Notes under the pieces: generated by a model
Told to the model about the DNA's origin: nothing
The model's input: the letters and a program-made list of their open reading frames with translations, nothing else
The model's database searches: none
Position numbers and translations under genes: made by a program
Origin: an uncultured Alphaproteobacteria bacterium
GTDB lineage: Bacteria; Pseudomonadota; Alphaproteobacteria; Methylaequorales; Methylaequoraceae
Direction of reading: 5' to 3'
Assembly: GCA_902595755.1 (NCBI GenBank)
Contig: CACJRF010000005.1
Span: forward strand, 1-64,000
DNA length: 64,000 nucleotides
In this document: positions 1-10,193 of the stretch, one piece after another
Numbering within the stretch: position 1 is the stretch's first letter
Layout: every line of letters begins with the position of its first letter

Positions 1-497
1 ATTGGGATTTAAGGAAAAATCAACCTTATGATTGTTATGAGGATATTGAATTTAAAGTGCCAGTAGGTACAAACGGAGATTGTTACGAGAGGTTTTTAGT
101 TAGAATTGAGGAAATGAGACAATCATTAATTATCATTAAACAATGTTTAGAAAATATTCCCTCAGGTAAATGTATTTCTTCTGATCCAAGAATAGTACCA
201 CCTAAAAGGGATAGTATGAAATCATCTATGGAGTCCTTAATTAATCATTTCAAACTTTTTACGGAAGGTTTTCACGTTCCAAAAGGTGAAACATATACGT
301 CCGTGGAAGCTCCGAAAGGGGAATTCGGCGTCTACCTAGTTTCAGATGGTACTAATAAACCATACAGGTGTAAAATAAGAGCCCCAGGATTCCCATTTTT
401 ACAGGCTACTGAATTCTTATCAAAAGGTCACATGTTATCAGATTTAGTTGCAATAATAGGTAGTTTAGATATTGTCTTTGGTGAAATTGATAGATGA
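1..497 (+). CDS. nuoD: NADH-quinone oxidoreductase subunit D, C-terminal part (5' end outside window)
   Basis: This is the last 165 or so residues of the 49-kDa subunit of respiratory complex I, which with NuoB forms the quinone-reduction site in the peripheral arm. The reading frame is already open at base 3 (the first codon is cut by the window edge), so an internal GTG at 57 is not a real start. The segment carries the family's conserved blocks [12 protein letters not shown] and [10 protein letters not shown], then the [13 protein letters not shown] and [10 protein letters not shown] motifs and the C-terminal [13 protein letters not shown]. It ends in an ATGA overlap with nuoE, so the two are translationally coupled. 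NuoA to NuoC would lie upstream, outside the window. Confidence 0.96.
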   Translation, partial: WDLRKNQPYDCYEDIEFKVPVGTNGDCYERFLVRIEEMRQSLIIIKQCLENIPSGKCISSDPRIVPPKRDSMKSSMESLINHFKLFTEGFHVPKGETYTSVEAPKGEFGVYLVSDGTNKPYRCKIRAPGFPFLQATEFLSKGHMLSDLVAIIGSLDIVFGEIDR

Positions 498-1087
498 GTG
501 AAAATAGTTTTAGAAAAATTGCTGATGAGTCTATACAGCCTCAAGAGTTTAAGTTCTCAAAGCTAAACTTGGACAAAGCTGTAAATATAAAAAAAAATTA
601 TCCATCTAATTATCCTGAAAGTTCAATTATGCCTTTATTAATGCTAGCTCAAGCTCAGAACAACGGGTGGGTTCCCAAAAAGGCTATTGAATATATTGCA
701 AACTTCCTTAAAGTTCCAGAAATAAAGGTTCTTGAAATTGCTACATTTTACACTATGTACAATTTATCACCTATCGGAAACTATCATATTGAAGTCTGCA
801 CTACTACACCATGTATGTTGAGGGGATCAGATGAAATAGTAAAGGCGTGTAAAAAAAAAATAGGAATAAATATTGGAGAGGTATCTGAAGATAAAAAATT
901 TTCTTTAAATAGGGTGGAGTGCTTGGGTGCGTGTGTAAATGCACCAGTCATTAAAATTAATGAAAATTACTTTGAGGATCTTGATCCGCATTCGTTCGAT
1001 AAGTTGATAGAAAATTTGGCTAAAGGGAAGGAATTGAAAATTGGACCGCAAATTAAAAGAAAAGGTTCAGAACCAATGAAAGGCTAG
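494..1087 (+). CDS. nuoE: NADH-quinone oxidoreductase subunit E (24-kDa subunit)
   Basis: NuoE is part of the NADH-dehydrogenase module of complex I and carries the [2Fe-2S] cluster N1a. The thioredoxin-like domain has the four expected ligands, C102 and C107 in VCTTTPC and C143 and C147 in ECLGAC. A helical N-terminal region (residues 25-95) contains the conserved [11 protein letters not shown] stretch. At 197 residues it is of ordinary length for Alphaproteobacteria. Its ATG overlaps the nuoD stop, and nuoF begins two bases after its own stop, so it is internal to a long nuo operon. I see nothing unusual in it. Confidence 0.96.
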   Translation: MSENSFRKIADESIQPQEFKFSKLNLDKAVNIKKNYPSNYPESSIMPLLMLAQAQNNGWVPKKAIEYIANFLKVPEIKVLEIATFYTMYNLSPIGNYHIEVCTTTPCMLRGSDEIVKACKKKIGINIGEVSEDKKFSLNRVECLGACVNAPVIKINENYFEDLDPHSFDKLIENLAKGKELKIGPQIKRKGSEPMKG

Positions 1088-1089
1088 GA

Positions 1090-2364
1090 ATGATAAAAAA
1101 AACAAACATCATATTTTCAAACCTGTATGGATCGGAGAATCCGTACATAACTTCTGCAATTAAAAGAGGTGATTGGGTAAATACAAAAAAAATTTTGAAG
1201 AATGGTAAGCAAAAGATCATCGACATAATCAAAGAGTCAGGACTTCGTGGAAGAGGTGGAGCTGGTTTTGCTACAGGCATGAAATGGGATTTTATGCCTA
1301 AAGAGGTAAAAAAACAACATTATTTAGTTATTAATGCCGATGAGGGTGAACCTGGAACATGTAAGGATAGAGATATAATTAGAAATGAACCGCATAAACT
1401 TATAGAAGGTTGTTTGTTATCTTCATATGCAGTGGGAGCAACTAAATGTTATATTTACATAAGAGGTGAATTTTATAATGAATCCTTAATTCTTCAAAAA
1501 GCAATTAATGAAGCTTATAAAAAAAAATTCTTAGGAAAAAATATATTTGGATTAAATATTGATTTTGACCTATATTTGCATCTTGGTTCAGGCGCATATG
1601 TTTGTGGAGAAGAAACAGCATTAATTGAAAGTCTTGAGGGTAAGAAAGGTCAACCTCGGCTGAAGCCTCCTTTTCCAGCTAATGTTGGGCTTTTCGGAAA
1701 GCCGACTACTGTTAATAATGTTGAGACTATAGCTGTAGTTCCTACGATACTAAGAAAAGGTTCTAAATGGTTCTTAGATATTGGAAATAAAAATAACTCT
1801 GGGTCAAAGATTTTTTGTATTTCTGGCCATGTAAACAAGCCCTGTAATGTTGAGGAGGAATTAGGTGTCCCTTTAAAATATTTAATTCAAAAGTATGCAG
1901 GGGATGTTATAGGTGGGTGGAGTAACCTATTAGCTGTTATTCCAGGAGGTTCATCAGTTCCGTTGCTACCAAAAAGTAAATGTGAAAATGTATTAATGGA
2001 TTTTGATTCACTTAAAAATGCAGGTTCTGCCTTGGGCACTGGGGGTATAATTGTGATAAATAAACAAACAGATATACTATCATCTATTGCAAGATTGTCA
2101 GAATTTTATCATCATGAATCATGCGGTCAATGTACACCTTGTAGGGAAGGAACAGGTTGGATAATGAGAATGATGAGAAAATTAGTTGATAATAAGTGTA
2201 CTATTGAAGAAGTTAATTTACTTGAAGAGGTAACAAAACAGATTGAGGGACACACAATTTGTGCACTGGGTGATGCTGCTGCCTGGCCAATTCAAGGTTT
2301 ACTTAAAAACTTTAAAAGCGAAATTATTAATCGGATTTCTAGTAAAAAAAAGAACGTTGCCTAA
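1090..2364 (+). CDS. nuoF: NADH-quinone oxidoreductase subunit F (51-kDa, NADH- and FMN-binding)
   Basis: NuoF oxidises NADH, holds FMN and passes electrons into the iron-sulphur chain of complex I through [4Fe-4S] cluster N3. The glycine-rich nucleotide/FMN loop GRGGAGF is at residues 54-60 and the conserved [13 protein letters not shown] block follows. A second conserved block, [19 protein letters not shown], is in the middle of the protein. The cluster ligands are C345, C348 and C351 in [11 protein letters not shown], and C391 in HTICALGD. The length of 424 residues is normal for the family. The gene starts at an ATG two bases after nuoE and runs to within three bases of nuoG. Confidence 0.97.
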   Translation: MIKKTNIIFSNLYGSENPYITSAIKRGDWVNTKKILKNGKQKIIDIIKESGLRGRGGAGFATGMKWDFMPKEVKKQHYLVINADEGEPGTCKDRDIIRNEPHKLIEGCLLSSYAVGATKCYIYIRGEFYNESLILQKAINEAYKKKFLGKNIFGLNIDFDLYLHLGSGAYVCGEETALIESLEGKKGQPRLKPPFPANVGLFGKPTTVNNVETIAVVPTILRKGSKWFLDIGNKNNSGSKIFCISGHVNKPCNVEEELGVPLKYLIQKYAGDVIGGWSNLLAVIPGGSSVPLLPKSKCENVLMDFDSLKNAGSALGTGGIIVINKQTDILSSIARLSEFYHHESCGQCTPCREGTGWIMRMMRKLVDNKCTIEEVNLLEEVTKQIEGHTICALGDAAAWPIQGLLKNFKSEIINRISSKKKNVA

Positions 2365-2367
2365 ACT

Positions 2368-4404
2368 ATGGTTAAATTAACAATTAATGATAAAACCTTG
2401 GATGTTGAGACAGGTATAACTGTTTTACAGGCATGTGAGATAGCTGGAATAGAAATACCAAGATTTTGTTATCATGAGAGATTATCAATTGCTGGGAATT
2501 GTAGAATGTGTTTGGTTGAGATGGAAAACTCTTCAAAACCTGTTGCCTCGTGTGCTATGCCAGTAGCTGAAGGAATGAATATAAAAACAAATTCAAAATT
2601 AGTGGAAAAAGCCAGAAATGGTGTTATGGAGTTTCTTTTAATAAATCATCCTTTAGATTGCCCTATCTGTGATCAGGGTGGAGAATGTGATCTTCAAGAT
2701 CAGGCCATGGCATATGGTAAGGGATTCAGCAGATTTAATGAAGGAAAAAGGGCAGTATCAAACAAAAATTTAGGGCCATTAATAAAAACACACATGACTA
2801 GATGTATTCATTGTACAAGATGTGTAAGATTTAATGAAGAAATTGCAGGAAATTATCAGCTCGGAGCTATTGGAAGGGGAGAAAATACAGAAATCACAAG
2901 CTTTTTAGAAAAAAACATTGATTCAGAACTATCTGGCAATGTTATTGATTTATGTCCAGTAGGAGCGTTAACATCAAAACCATATGCATTTATTGCAAGA
3001 CCTTGGGAACTTAAAAAAACTGATAGTATTGACGTATTTGACGCTTTAGGAAGCAACATAAGGGTTGATTCTAAAGGTGATAAAGTTCTAAGAGTTCTTC
3101 CAAGAATAAACGAAGATATAAACCAAGAATGGATCTCCGATAAAACGAGATTTGCTTATGATGGTCTAAACCACCAAAGACTTGATAGGTTTTACTTTCG
3201 AGGAAATGATTCTAAAATAAGCGAAATATCTGAAGAAAGAGCCTTTGAAATATTAAAAAATAAATTATTAAAAACCAAAGATAGCAAGCTTTTTTCCCTA
3301 GTTGGAAATACACTTGACTGTGAGTCAGTTTTTTCATTTAAGTTATTTTTGGATAAACTTAATTTCAAAAATTACGACTGTAGACAAGATCAATCATTTT
3401 TTATTCCAAGTAAAAGATTTTCTTATTTATTTAACAGTAAAATATCAGGAATTGATGAATCAGACTTATGCATTCTAATTGGTACAGATTTGAGAAAAGA
3501 AGCTCCTTTAATTAATGCTAGGTTAAGACAAAGGATCAAATACAGTGACGAGAAATTCCAAGTATTTAATTTTGGAGAAAAAAATTCTAATCTTGATTCA
3601 TTCAATATTGGTAACGATTTTTACTCACTCAACAGTTTAAAAGATCTAAAATATAAAAATCTACTTAAAAAATCAAAAAAACCAATCTTTATAATCGGCC
3701 AAGGTCCCTTGATTAGCGACGAAGCAGAAAATTTATTCTACTTTTTACTTGATATTTATAATAAATCTAGTGGTATTTCTAGTTGGTCGGGCTTTAATGT
3801 TTTACAAAATTATTCTGGTAGAGTTGGTGCCTTGGACCTAAAATTTTATAATAAGAATAACGTAAGCAAAGATTTTGTGAATAATATATATAACGGTAAA
3901 TATGATGTTTTATACTTATTATCCGCTGATGAACTTGATTTTGACAAGATTCCTTCAAAAACTTTCGTGATTTATCATGGTCACCATGGTGACAGAGCAG
4001 TAAAAAGAGCAGATCTCATCATTCCTACTTCTTGCTTTACAGAAAAAGAGGGTATCTATGTAAATATGGAAGGTAGGCCTCAAATAAGTAGACAAGTAAA
4101 AATGCCAATTGCTGGAGTAAGTAACTCTTGGCACTTTTTTCGAAAACTATCAAAATATCTAAATGCTGATCAAATTGGTTATGAAAATTTTTCTGAATTA
4201 AGGTCAATTATGTTTGAAGAGACACCACATTTGTCAAAAATAAGCCTACTCTCTGAAAATAGTTTACCAAAGTTTAAGACTCCAAAAGTAAAACTCTCCA
4301 AAAATCTAATAAAGCCAAGTATTAATAATTTTTATATGACTGATTCAGTTAGTAGAAATTCGCCAGTTATGTCCTCATGTTCAAGTCAAATGCAAAAAAA
4401 ATAA
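2368..4404 (+). CDS. nuoG: NADH-quinone oxidoreductase subunit G (75-kDa iron-sulphur subunit)
   Basis: This is the largest peripheral-arm subunit of complex I and carries several iron-sulphur clusters. The N-terminal ferredoxin domain has ligands C34, C45, C48 and C62 for [2Fe-2S] N1b. H94, C98, C101 and C107 fit the H-x3-C-x2-C-x5-C motif of cluster N5, and C146, C149, C152 and C196 fit N4. The remaining residues (from about 220) form the molybdopterin-oxidoreductase-like fold, which has no cofactor in this family. The 678-residue length matches the alphaproteobacterial and mitochondrial type rather than the longer E. coli protein. The N7 cluster motif of some bacteria is not apparent. Confidence 0.96.
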   Translation: MVKLTINDKTLDVETGITVLQACEIAGIEIPRFCYHERLSIAGNCRMCLVEMENSSKPVASCAMPVAEGMNIKTNSKLVEKARNGVMEFLLINHPLDCPICDQGGECDLQDQAMAYGKGFSRFNEGKRAVSNKNLGPLIKTHMTRCIHCTRCVRFNEEIAGNYQLGAIGRGENTEITSFLEKNIDSELSGNVIDLCPVGALTSKPYAFIARPWELKKTDSIDVFDALGSNIRVDSKGDKVLRVLPRINEDINQEWISDKTRFAYDGLNHQRLDRFYFRGNDSKISEISEERAFEILKNKLLKTKDSKLFSLVGNTLDCESVFSFKLFLDKLNFKNYDCRQDQSFFIPSKRFSYLFNSKISGIDESDLCILIGTDLRKEAPLINARLRQRIKYSDEKFQVFNFGEKNSNLDSFNIGNDFYSLNSLKDLKYKNLLKKSKKPIFIIGQGPLISDEAENLFYFLLDIYNKSSGISSWSGFNVLQNYSGRVGALDLKFYNKNNVSKDFVNNIYNGKYDVLYLLSADELDFDKIPSKTFVIYHGHHGDRAVKRADLIIPTSCFTEKEGIYVNMEGRPQISRQVKMPIAGVSNSWHFFRKLSKYLNADQIGYENFSELRSIMFEETPHLSKISLLSENSLPKFKTPKVKLSKNLIKPSINNFYMTDSVSRNSPVMSSCSSQMQKK

Positions 4405-4411
4405 TAAAGAA

Positions 4412-5398
4412 ATGTTAATAGATATTTTAATTATAATATTAAAAATTTTTTTAATTATTTTTCCATTGTTAATTTCAATTGCATACTTAACTTTTTTTGA
4501 AAGAAAAGTGATTGGATCTATGCAACTACGAAAAGGTCCTAATGTTGTGGGTCCATTTGGATTGCTTCAACCTATTGCTGATGGTTTAAAATTGTTATCA
4601 AAAGAAACAATTTTTCCTAATGATTCGAATAAATTTTTATTTATCCTATCACCAATTATAACATTTGTATTGGCATTAATTGCTTGGGCTGTAATACCAA
4701 TTGATTATAAAGTTGTTTTGGCAGATATAAACGTCGGCATAATGTACATATTTGCAGTCTCCTCGCTTGGTGTATATGGAATAATAGTAGCTGGTTGGTC
4801 AAGTAATTCTAGATATGCATTTTTAGGAAGTTTACGTTCAGCAGCCCAAATGATTTCTTATGAGGTGTCAATAGGATTAATTATAATTTCAATACTTCTT
4901 ACTGCTGGTTCCCTAAACCTTTCAAATATTGTATTATCTCAAGAAAAAGTTTGGTACATAATTCCACACTTTCCCATGTTTGTAATTTTTTTTATATCTA
5001 CATTAGCCGAAACAAATAGAGCGCCTTTTGATCTTCCGGAGGCTGAATCTGAACTTGTGGCTGGTTATAATGTAGAATATTCTTCAATGTCCTTTGGTTT
5101 ATTTTTTCTTGGTGAGTATGGAAATATGATTTTAATGAGCTCAATGTCAACAATACTGTTTCTTGGAGGGTGGTTGCCTCCTGTTCAAAACGAATTTTTA
5201 AATTTAATTCCTGGGTTTATATGGTTTTTAGTTAAAGTTGCGTTTTTACTTTTCATTTTCTTATGGGTGAGGGCTACATTACCGAGATATAGGTATGATC
5301 AATTAATGTCTTTAGGATGGAAGTTATTTCTCCCATTGTCTTTATTCTGGATTATAGTAACATCATGTGTAATATTCTGGATGAGGGGTTATTTTTAA
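4412..5398 (+). CDS. nuoH: NADH-quinone oxidoreductase subunit H
   Basis: NuoH (ND1) is the membrane subunit that joins the peripheral arm to the proton-pumping arm and lines the quinone channel. The 328-residue sequence is almost entirely hydrophobic, with about eight transmembrane helices. It keeps the family signatures: [21 protein letters not shown] near residue 28, [34 protein letters not shown] in the middle, and [17 protein letters not shown] near the C terminus. The acidic residues in the central loop are typical of the quinone-binding region. It sits between nuoG and nuoI in the standard order, with a one-base gap to nuoI. Confidence 0.97.
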   Translation: MLIDILIIILKIFLIIFPLLISIAYLTFFERKVIGSMQLRKGPNVVGPFGLLQPIADGLKLLSKETIFPNDSNKFLFILSPIITFVLALIAWAVIPIDYKVVLADINVGIMYIFAVSSLGVYGIIVAGWSSNSRYAFLGSLRSAAQMISYEVSIGLIIISILLTAGSLNLSNIVLSQEKVWYIIPHFPMFVIFFISTLAETNRAPFDLPEAESELVAGYNVEYSSMSFGLFFLGEYGNMILMSSMSTILFLGGWLPPVQNEFLNLIPGFIWFLVKVAFLLFIFLWVRATLPRYRYDQLMSLGWKLFLPLSLFWIIVTSCVIFWMRGYF

Positions 5399-5399
5399 A

Positions 5400-5888
5400 A
5401 TGAAAGCAGTCTTTTTTTATATTAAAGAATTCTTACTTATTGAGGTTATAAAAGGATTAGGACTTACTATGAAGTATTTCTTCAAGCCAAAAGTTACTAT
5501 AAACTATCCATTTGAAAAAGGAGCACTTAGTTCAAGGTTCAGAGGTGAGCATGCCTTAAGACGATATGACTCAGGAGAAGAGAGATGTATAGCATGCAAA
5601 CTTTGTGAAGCTGTATGCCCTGCACAGGCTATAACTATAGAGGCTGAGCCGAGAATTGACGGTTCAAGAAGAACAACAAAATATGATATTGATATGACTA
5701 AATGTATTTATTGTGGTTTTTGTCAAGAATCCTGTCCCGTGGATGCAATTGTCGAGGGACCGAATTTTGAGTTCGCTACTGAGACCAGAGAAGAATTAAT
5801 TTATAGTAAGGAGAAACTTTTAGATAACGGGGATAGATGGGAATTAGAAATATCTAAAAACCTTGAAAAAGAATCTAAATATCTATGA
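5400..5888 (+). CDS. nuoI: NADH-quinone oxidoreductase subunit I (two [4Fe-4S] ferredoxin)
   Basis: NuoI carries clusters N6a and N6b, which lead electrons towards N2 and quinone. Two classic ferredoxin motifs are visible. C63, C66, C69 and C73 lie in [12 protein letters not shown], and C102, C105, C108 and C112 lie in [12 protein letters not shown]. An amphipathic N-terminal stretch (residues 1-30) fits attachment at the membrane surface, and the [17 protein letters not shown] block is diagnostic of the family. At 162 residues it has the normal alphaproteobacterial length. Its stop overlaps the nuoJ start by four bases. Confidence 0.97.
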   Translation: MKAVFFYIKEFLLIEVIKGLGLTMKYFFKPKVTINYPFEKGALSSRFRGEHALRRYDSGEERCIACKLCEAVCPAQAITIEAEPRIDGSRRTTKYDIDMTKCIYCGFCQESCPVDAIVEGPNFEFATETREELIYSKEKLLDNGDRWELEISKNLEKESKYL

Positions 5889-6469
5889 ACATTATTGCAT
5901 TTTATATAATTTCCTCAATAACAGTTCTTTCTTGCTTGTCAGTTGTATTTTCAAGTAACCCTGTTCATTCAGTCTTGTTTTTGATCTTTACATTTTTTAA
6001 TGTTTCTATTCTTTTCCTACTTTCTAATGCAGAATTTTTAGCTATGACATTAATAATTGTTTACGTAGGTGCAGTGGCTGTTCTATTTTTGTTTGTTGTT
6101 ATGATGTTAAATATAAATGAGGTGTTAATAAAAGAGGGTTTTTTAAAATACTTTCCTTTTGGGTTTATTTTAATAACGATTTTTTTATTAGAGTTATTTT
6201 TTGTATTTAAAGACATAACATTAAAAAACACTTCAAGTTCTAAAATGAATATTTCTGAATTATTAAATAAAGGAAATACTAACACTGAATCAATAGGAAT
6301 GTTTTTGTATACAGACTTTTTTATAGTCTTTCAAATTTCGGGTTTTTTATTACTTGTGGCTATGATCGGAGCTATTGTTTTAGCTAAAAATGAAAATTTA
6401 AACATCAAATCGCAAAAAATTATCTATCAAAAGAGTCTTGATAAAAAAAGAGTAATCAAATTAAAATAA
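5885..6469 (+). CDS. nuoJ: NADH-quinone oxidoreductase subunit J
   Basis: NuoJ (ND6) is a small membrane subunit of complex I that contributes to the link between quinone chemistry and proton translocation. The 194-residue product has five predicted transmembrane helices. The third holds the conserved [20 protein letters not shown] segment, which contains the pi-bulge helix known in this family. A loop of about 35 residues with many Ser and Asn residues (around 110-140) precedes the last helices. The start ATG overlaps the nuoI stop, and nuoK follows after four bases. The identification rests on the signature helix and its position. Confidence 0.95.
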   Translation: MNIIAFYIISSITVLSCLSVVFSSNPVHSVLFLIFTFFNVSILFLLSNAEFLAMTLIIVYVGAVAVLFLFVVMMLNINEVLIKEGFLKYFPFGFILITIFLLELFFVFKDITLKNTSSSKMNISELLNKGNTNTESIGMFLYTDFFIVFQISGFLLLVAMIGAIVLAKNENLNIKSQKIIYQKSLDKKRVIKLK

Positions 6470-6473
6470 TAAA

Positions 6474-6776
6474 ATGAACTTTTTTAATTACTTCGTACTC
6501 TCCTCAATTGTTTTTTCGATTGGATTTTTGGGTATATTTATTAATAGAAAAAATATTATTTCTATTTTGATGTCTATTGAACTAATGCTATTAGCAGCAA
6601 ATATTAATTTTGTTGGTTTCTCTAATGTTCTTGGCGACTTGTATGGTCAGATTTTTGCCTTATTTGTACTTGTAGTTGCAGCAGCAGAGGCTGCAATTGG
6701 ATTAGCGATTTTAATAATTTTCTTTAATAAATCTGGTACTATTAGTGTCGATTTTATAAATAAATTGAAAGGTTAA
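6474..6776 (+). CDS. nuoK: NADH-quinone oxidoreductase subunit K
   Basis: NuoK (ND4L) is a three-helix membrane subunit of complex I. At exactly 100 residues it has the usual length. Helix 2 contains the essential glutamate in [17 protein letters not shown], and helix 3 the second conserved glutamate in [17 protein letters not shown]. Both are on the central hydrophilic axis used for proton transfer. It starts at an ATG four bases after nuoJ and is followed after three bases by nuoL. Confidence 0.96.
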   Translation: MNFFNYFVLSSIVFSIGFLGIFINRKNIISILMSIELMLLAANINFVGFSNVLGDLYGQIFALFVLVVAAAEAAIGLAILIIFFNKSGTISVDFINKLKG

Positions 6777-6779
6777 ATT

Positions 6780-8705
6780 TTGTTTTTATTATCTATATTT
6801 TTACCTTTATCAAGCTTTCTATTCTGTATTACTTTAAATAAGAGATTAAAAGATGAATATATTTGTATTTCTTCATCTTTTATTCTTATTTTTTCTTCAA
6901 TTTGTGCATTTTTATCTTTTCTGAATTTAGAAACAAATCAAGATCAAGCTATAGTTCTTTCAAACTGGATAAACTCAGGAAGTTTTAGTGTTGATTGGTC
7001 TGTTCAATATAATTTACTCTCTTCAAGCATGGTTCTAATGGTAAATTTTGTCTCTACGCTGATCCATATTTATTCTGTTGGGTATATGGTTAAAGATGAT
7101 AGAAAAGTAATTTTTATGGGCTATTTAGGTCTATTTACTTTTTTTATGCTTTTTTTAGTTTCATCATCAAACCTTCTACAACTTTTTCTTGGGTGGGAAG
7201 GCGTAGGCTTAACATCTTATTTACTGATAGGTTTTTGGTATAAAAAGAATCAAGCTAATGTTGCAGCAATAAAGGCATTTGTTGTAAACAGGGTAGGTGA
7301 TTTCGGACTGATTTTGGCTCTTTTCGCAACGTTTATTGTATTTGGAACCTTGAACATAAATGAAATCCTACTCCTATTAGAGTCTCAAAATACAACTAGA
7401 GTTGAATTCTTAGGATTTCAGTTTCACTCAATAACATTGATTGTAGTTTTAATCTTTATTGGTTGTATGGGAAAATCAGCACAGTTCGGTTTACATGTAT
7501 GGTTACCCGATGCTATGGAGGGCCCAACACCTGTTTCAGCCTTAATACATGCTGCAACTATGGTCACTGCTGGTGTCTTTTTACTTATAATTCTGTCACC
7601 ACTTATTGAAGAGTCTAGCCAAATTTCAAGATCCATTATACTTATTATTGGAACAATAACTTGCATTTTTGCTTCCAGTGTGGCTATCTTTCAAAATGAT
7701 ATTAAGAGAATAATTGCTTATTCTACTTGTAGTCAACTTGGTTATATGTTTATGGCAATTGGGGTTTCAGCTTATTCTGTTGCATATTTTCATTTATTAT
7801 CGCATGCATTTTTTAAAGCTTTGCTCTTTCTAGGCGCTGGGTCAATAATTCATAGTATGTCTGATGAACAAAATATTAAAAAAATGGGGGGGCTTTATAA
7901 CAAAATTCCTTTGACTTATATAACAATGTTAATTGGGTCTTTTTCTTTAATGGGTTTACCTTTTTTAAGTGGTTATTATTCAAAAGATCTAATAATTGAA
8001 TTTATATACTTAGGTCAATCAAATATTAAAATTTATGCCTATATTATTTCAATAGTTAGCGTTTTATTTACCACAATATATTCAGTTAGACTTTTAATTT
8101 ACGTATTTCATAGAGAAAATAGATCTGATGAGAAAGTTTTTGCCCATATTCATGAATCTCCTCTCATAATGATACTACCACTTACGATTTTATCTATTTT
8201 TGCAATATTCTTCGGTATGCTAATGAATAGTTATTTTGCTGGAGAAAGTTTGTTTAAAGTATGGGGTGAATTCATGTTTATCAATAATGATATAAACGAT
8301 GAGTATACAATTGGTAATGTTCCTATCTTAGTAAAAAAATCACCATTATTTGCAATAATTTTCGGTATTTTTATATGTTTTTTAATATATTTTACATTTA
8401 AAGAGTATAGTCAAGCATTGAAAAAAAGGTTAATGATTTTAGTTAATTTTTTTGAAAACAAGTTGTACATAGATGAAATTTATAACTTTATTTTTGTTAA
8501 AACATCATTTTATCTTGGTAAAGGTTTTTGGAAATCAATAGATACCGACTTAATTGATAATCTCGGTCCTAACGGTATCTCAAGATTAGTTGGTTCATTT
8601 GGAAAAGTGGTTTCTAGATTTCAATCTGGATATTTATATCATTATGTTCTATCAGTTGTTGTTGGACTTACTTTATTTTTAAGTATATATATTTATATTT
8701 TGTGA
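6780..8705 (+). CDS. nuoL: NADH-quinone oxidoreductase subunit L (antiporter-like, distal)
   Basis: NuoL (ND5) is the most distal antiporter-like subunit of complex I. It has about fourteen core transmembrane helices followed by the long lateral helix and a C-terminal anchor. Motifs include FLGWEGVGLTSYLLIGFWY with the key helix-5 glutamate, GKSAQFGLHVWLPDAMEGPTP with a conserved lysine, and the SHAFFKALLFLGAGS helix. The length of 641 residues is normal. The frame opens with TTG at 6780, three bases after nuoK, and no better ATG lies nearby. The stop TGA at 8703-8705 overlaps the nuoM start. Confidence 0.96.
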   Translation: MFLLSIFLPLSSFLFCITLNKRLKDEYICISSSFILIFSSICAFLSFLNLETNQDQAIVLSNWINSGSFSVDWSVQYNLLSSSMVLMVNFVSTLIHIYSVGYMVKDDRKVIFMGYLGLFTFFMLFLVSSSNLLQLFLGWEGVGLTSYLLIGFWYKKNQANVAAIKAFVVNRVGDFGLILALFATFIVFGTLNINEILLLLESQNTTRVEFLGFQFHSITLIVVLIFIGCMGKSAQFGLHVWLPDAMEGPTPVSALIHAATMVTAGVFLLIILSPLIEESSQISRSIILIIGTITCIFASSVAIFQNDIKRIIAYSTCSQLGYMFMAIGVSAYSVAYFHLLSHAFFKALLFLGAGSIIHSMSDEQNIKKMGGLYNKIPLTYITMLIGSFSLMGLPFLSGYYSKDLIIEFIYLGQSNIKIYAYIISIVSVLFTTIYSVRLLIYVFHRENRSDEKVFAHIHESPLIMILPLTILSIFAIFFGMLMNSYFAGESLFKVWGEFMFINNDINDEYTIGNVPILVKKSPLFAIIFGIFICFLIYFTFKEYSQALKKRLMILVNFFENKLYIDEIYNFIFVKTSFYLGKGFWKSIDTDLIDNLGPNGISRLVGSFGKVVSRFQSGYLYHYVLSVVVGLTLFLSIYIYIL

Positions 8706-10186
8706 TGTTAAATCTCCCTATTTTACCTATCCTAATAGCTTTGCCTCTTGTAGGATTAGCATTTGTTTTACTTTCACCAGAAGGGGATGATTTTGCAAAA
8801 GAGTCGAAAAAATCAGCTATATGGACTTCCTCAAGTACTTTTTTGTTATCATTATATCTTCCTATAAATTTTGATAAATCAATTCCTCATTTTCAGTTTG
8901 TTAATACATTTTCATGGTTTAATAGTGATAATTTAAGATTTTCTCTTGGTGTTGATGGGTTGTCAATGCCTTTTGTAATTCTTTCAACATTTTTAATATT
9001 GTTATGCATAATTTTTATTTATCCTCAAAATAAAAAAAATATGAAAATGTATTTGGCTTCATTTTTACTACTTGAATCCTTTCTCATTGGGGCATTTAGC
9101 GCAATAGATCTTTTTTCCTTTTATGTTTTTTTTGAATCAATTTTAATTCCAATGTATTTACTAATTGGTTTTTGGGGTGGTGAAAGACGTATATATTCTG
9201 CATATAAATTCTTTCTATACACATTTTTAGGTTCAGTTTTAATGTTAGTTGCAATAATATTTCTTTACCAAGAATTTGGAACAATAAGCATTCCTAAATT
9301 ATTAGATACAACTTTACCATTTTATCTTCAAGTTTGGCTTTGGCTTGCTTTTTTCTCATCATTTGCTGTCAAAATTCCAATGTGGCCCTTTCATACATGG
9401 CTTCCTGATGCGCATGTAGAAGCCCCAACAGAAGGCTCTGTTATTTTAGCTGGAATACTCTTAAAATTAGGAGGTTATGGTTTTATAAGATTTAATTTAT
9501 CGTTATTACCCGATGCTTCTATTTTTTTTACACCATTTATATACTTTCTATCGGTGGTTGCAATTATTTATACATCCTTTATCGCGTTAGTTCAGGAAGA
9601 TATGAAAAAACTTATTGCATATTCATCTGTTGCTCATATGGGCTTTGTTACTCTCGGAATTTTTTCTGCTAATATTCAAGGTCTCCATGGCGCAGTTATT
9701 CAAATGATATCTCATGGATTGATTTCTGCTGCGTTATTCTTTTGTATCGGTTCAATTTATAATCGATTTCATACTAAGCAAATTGCTTATTTTGGGGGGT
9801 TAAATTCAAAACTTCCAAAACTATCAATTCTTTTTTTAATATTTACATTAGGCTCAATAGGTTTTCCAGGAACCTCGGGCTTTGTTGGTGAGTTTTTAAC
9901 ATTACTTGCTGCATATAGTAAAAATACTATAGTTGCTTTCATATCAGCTTTTGGGGTTATACTTGCTGCCTCATATATGTTAATTTTATATAAAAAAGTA
10001 TTTTTAGGTATTACAAACGAAAATTTAAAAACAAAAGTTAATGATCTTTCAATTTTTGAGCTAATAGTATACGTTAAACTTACTTTTTTAATATTATTAA
10101 TTGGTATTAAACCCGATATAATTCTGGATTTTACTACTAGTTCTTTAGATAGAATTACTAAATTTTATCCAATTTCAATATTTTGA
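8705..10186 (+). CDS. nuoM: NADH-quinone oxidoreductase subunit M (antiporter-like)
   Basis: NuoM (ND4) is one of three antiporter-like proton-pumping subunits. I place the start at the ATG at 8705, which forms a TGATG overlap with the nuoL stop. A GTG one codon earlier at 8702 is also possible. The roughly 493-residue protein has about fourteen transmembrane helices. The conserved motifs are LGVDGLSMPFV near the N terminus, the helix-5 glutamate in FYVFFESILIPMYLLIGFWG, the conserved lysine region FAVKIPMWPFHTWLPDAHVE, and EDMKKLIAYSSVAHMGFV. Confidence 0.96.
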   Translation: MLNLPILPILIALPLVGLAFVLLSPEGDDFAKESKKSAIWTSSSTFLLSLYLPINFDKSIPHFQFVNTFSWFNSDNLRFSLGVDGLSMPFVILSTFLILLCIIFIYPQNKKNMKMYLASFLLLESFLIGAFSAIDLFSFYVFFESILIPMYLLIGFWGGERRIYSAYKFFLYTFLGSVLMLVAIIFLYQEFGTISIPKLLDTTLPFYLQVWLWLAFFSSFAVKIPMWPFHTWLPDAHVEAPTEGSVILAGILLKLGGYGFIRFNLSLLPDASIFFTPFIYFLSVVAIIYTSFIALVQEDMKKLIAYSSVAHMGFVTLGIFSANIQGLHGAVIQMISHGLISAALFFCIGSIYNRFHTKQIAYFGGLNSKLPKLSILFLIFTLGSIGFPGTSGFVGEFLTLLAAYSKNTIVAFISAFGVILAASYMLILYKKVFLGITNENLKTKVNDLSIFELIVYVKLTFLILLIGIKPDIILDFTTSSLDRITKFYPISIF

Positions 10187-10193
10187 GGTCAAA

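Noticed and set aside
57..59. GTG at 57 as the start of the first gene.
   Set aside because: The frame is open upstream to base 3 and encodes conserved NuoD residues there.
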